From assembly GCA_902548045.1 (NCBI GenBank), contig CACCPR010000012.1, forward strand, positions 1 through 17,269: a DNA stretch of 17,269 bases, read 5' to 3'. Below, one piece after another: positions 16,528-17,269 of this stretch; position 1 is the first letter of the stretch, and every line of letters begins with the position of its first letter. The translations under genes were made by a program, and so were the position numbers. The notes under the pieces were generated by a model. The model was not told where the DNA came from. It searched no databases and saw only the letters and a program-made list of their open reading frames with translations. Origin of the DNA: an uncultured Pelagibacteraceae bacterium. Its GTDB lineage: Bacteria; Pseudomonadota; Alphaproteobacteria; Pelagibacterales; Pelagibacteraceae.

Positions 16528-16564
16528 GTTAACAGGTTCACGGCACCTGGCAACAGAACGCCCC
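16528..16564 (+). repeat. ssrA-end repeat, copy R5
   Basis: Core 16540-16564: left arm ACGGC, then CACCTGGCAACAGAACGCCCC exactly as in R1. The left extension has GTTA and GGTT at the same offsets as R1 and R3 (25 of 31 bases equal to R1 from 16528). R5 is thus the best-preserved distant copy. Confidence 0.92.
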
Positions 16565-16571
16565 TTTAAAA

Positions 16572-16961
16572 TCACCAAGTTAATTTTTTGCCTGATGCTT
16601 TTACTTCTTCTTCATACATCATAAGAATAGTCGAATACATACACATGCCCTCTAGCATCGAATTCATACAGTATGTTTGTATAACATTATTAAGTATTAC
16701 TTCTTCTTTTGCTTTTGTTAATTTTTTAAATGAATTTAATTCCTCTTCTTCCATCATTCTTAGTAATGAATTTGTACACATGCTTTTTAACATTTCATTT
16801 TCGCAATAAATTTCATACACATTTTTCTCAATAAAAGTGATGATTTTTTTCTTTTCTTGTTCTGATCCTCTAAAATCATGTGGGTGAGGTATATTTTTTG
16901 CAATAGATGGTTTAATCAAAAACATCAAAACTAGAAAGATGTATAGAGATAGTTTTTTCAT
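16572..16961 (-). CDS. Exported protein with internally repeated C-x8-C motif, cassette 5 (129 residues)
   Basis: Unrecognised. Signal peptide MKKLSLYIFLVLMFLIKPSIA, likely cut after Ala21. The mature part contains two related segments 45 residues apart. The first reads VYEIYCENEMLKSMC (48-62) and continues through S65 and MM (69-70) to a Glu run. The second reads VIQTYCMNSMLEGMC (93-107) and continues through S110 and MM (114-115) to EEE. Each has two cysteines separated by eight residues (53/62 and 98/107), probably forming a disulfide within a helical pair. The protein is rich in Met and Glu. The stop lies 7 bases from repeat R5. Likely periplasmic; function unknown. Confidence 0.8.
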   Translation of the reverse strand: MKKLSLYIFLVLMFLIKPSIAKNIPHPHDFRGSEQEKKKIITFIEKNVYEIYCENEMLKSMCTNSLLRMMEEEELNSFKKLTKAKEEVILNNVIQTYCMNSMLEGMCMYSTILMMYEEEVKASGKKLTW

Positions 16962-16983
16962 AAAGTAAGTTTAATCAAATATT

Positions 16984-17052
16984 ACTATGTATCTCAAACA
17001 CAAATCTATTACAAAAAAACCTTAAATTACTATGTACCTAACTATGTACCTT
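16984..17052. repeat. Three short direct repeats upstream of R6
   Basis: ACTATGTACCT occurs twice in direct tandem (17029-17040 and 17041-17052, 12-base period). A third related copy, ACTATGTATCT, lies at 16984-16994. They lie between the start of the cassette 5 gene and repeat R6, so they may be regulator-binding sites for that gene or arm-type sites for a recombinase. Confidence 0.5.
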
Positions 17053-17087
17053 TTTAAAAAGATATATTTTATGGTACTATCTTACCG

Positions 17088-17109
17088 AGGGCGGGAAACA
17101 GAACGCCCC
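17088..17109 (+). repeat. ssrA-end repeat, copy R6 (diverged)
   Basis: The right half ACAGAACGCCCCTT is identical to R1, but the centre is shortened to GGGAA in place of CACCTGGCAA. A hairpin is still possible with shifted arms: GGGCG (17089-17093) pairs with CGCCC (17104-17108) around a ten-base loop. No left extension of the R1/R3/R5 type is seen. Confidence 0.8.
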
Positions 17110-17117
17110 TTTGAAAT

Positions 17118-17269
17118 ATGACAAAAACAATTACAACATTATTAATATTATTTATCCTAACAGCTTGCGCAACTCCAACAGTTGTAAATGTTATAGGCCC
17201 GAATGATAACAAGCTTACTTGTGAAGAATTAAGTAAAGAAATTGAAATAGCTAATAAGTATGCAGATGA
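17118..17269 (+). CDS. Small lipoprotein, cassette 6 (cut by window edge)
   Basis: Unrecognised. ATG begins 8 bases after repeat R6, with no Shine-Dalgarno. The 50 complete codons encode a lipoprotein signal (MTKTITTLLILFILTAC, lipobox Leu-Thr-Ala-Cys, lipidated Cys17). The start of a mature domain follows (VVNVIGPNDNKLTCEELSKE), with a second cysteine at about residue 36 and the beginning of a helix rich in Glu/Lys. The frame is open at the window end. The position relative to the repeat repeats the arrangement seen in cassettes 1 and 3. Confidence 0.75.
   Translation, partial: MTKTITTLLILFILTACATPTVVNVIGPNDNKLTCEELSKEIEIANKYAD

Noticed and set aside
16372..16578. Minus-strand frame of 68 codons crossing repeat R5
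   Set aside because: It runs through the repeat and overlaps the better-supported 91-residue gene in another frame; composition is not protein-like.
14695..17109. A CRISPR array from the regularly recurring ~25-base repeat
   Set aside because: Spacings range from about 0.16 to 0.86 kb and contain genes; copies vary and no cas genes are seen.
14695..17109. A classical integron with attC sites
   Set aside because: No intI gene, no conserved attC core GTTRRRY arrangement, and the repeat is clearly the ssrA 3' end. The likeness is in layout only.
14720..17269. A prophage or complete genomic island
   Set aside because: No integrase, structural, replication or lysis genes are visible in the window; only small envelope-type genes are present.

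Overview
The window looks like a chromosome segment from a streamlined marine alphaproteobacterium of the SAR11 clade (Pelagibacter-like). The reasons are very AT-rich DNA, Lys/Ile/Asn-rich proteins, intergenic gaps of a few bases, and a two-piece, circularly permuted tmRNA gene of the alphaproteobacterial kind. The species assignment is inference from composition and gene content, because no database search was possible.

Region 1 (1-12603, all minus strand) holds 13 genes packed almost end to end. In transcription order they are hflK-hflC-yjeT-like-degP-miaA-ilvB-ilvN-ilvC, then leuA-mreB-mreC-mreD-mrdA (mrdA runs off the left edge). The blocks cover membrane protein quality control (HflKC, DegP), tRNA modification (MiaA), branched-chain amino acid synthesis (IlvBN, IlvC, LeuA) and the rod-shape elongasome (MreBCD, PBP2). 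Plausible promoters with 16-base spacers lie in front of hflK, ilvB and leuA, and all three imply very short or absent 5' leaders.

Region 2 (12604-14720): mrp diverges from hflK and runs tail-to-tail into thyX, with overlapping 3' ends. Divergent from thyX is the split ssrA (tmRNA) gene. Its acceptor piece with encoded CCA lies upstream, followed by a 12-base intervening segment and then the coding piece, which encodes the tag ANESYALAA and ends in a GC-rich hairpin.

Region 3 (14720-17269) is the unusual part. The last ~25 bases of ssrA recur five more times downstream in the same orientation (near 14853, 15463, 15678, 16540 and 17088). They divide the DNA into units of about 0.16, 0.61, 0.22, 0.86 and 0.55 kb plus a sixth cut by the window edge. 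Each unit carries one or two small genes in either orientation, and nearly every product is a predicted membrane protein, exported protein or lipoprotein of unknown function. The simplest reading is a tandem array of small cassettes accreted by repeated site-specific insertion at the 3' end of ssrA, with the ssrA end regenerated each time. No integrase gene is visible, so the enzyme would have to act in trans, lie beyond the right edge, or be lost. This array is the best candidate for an undescribed system here.
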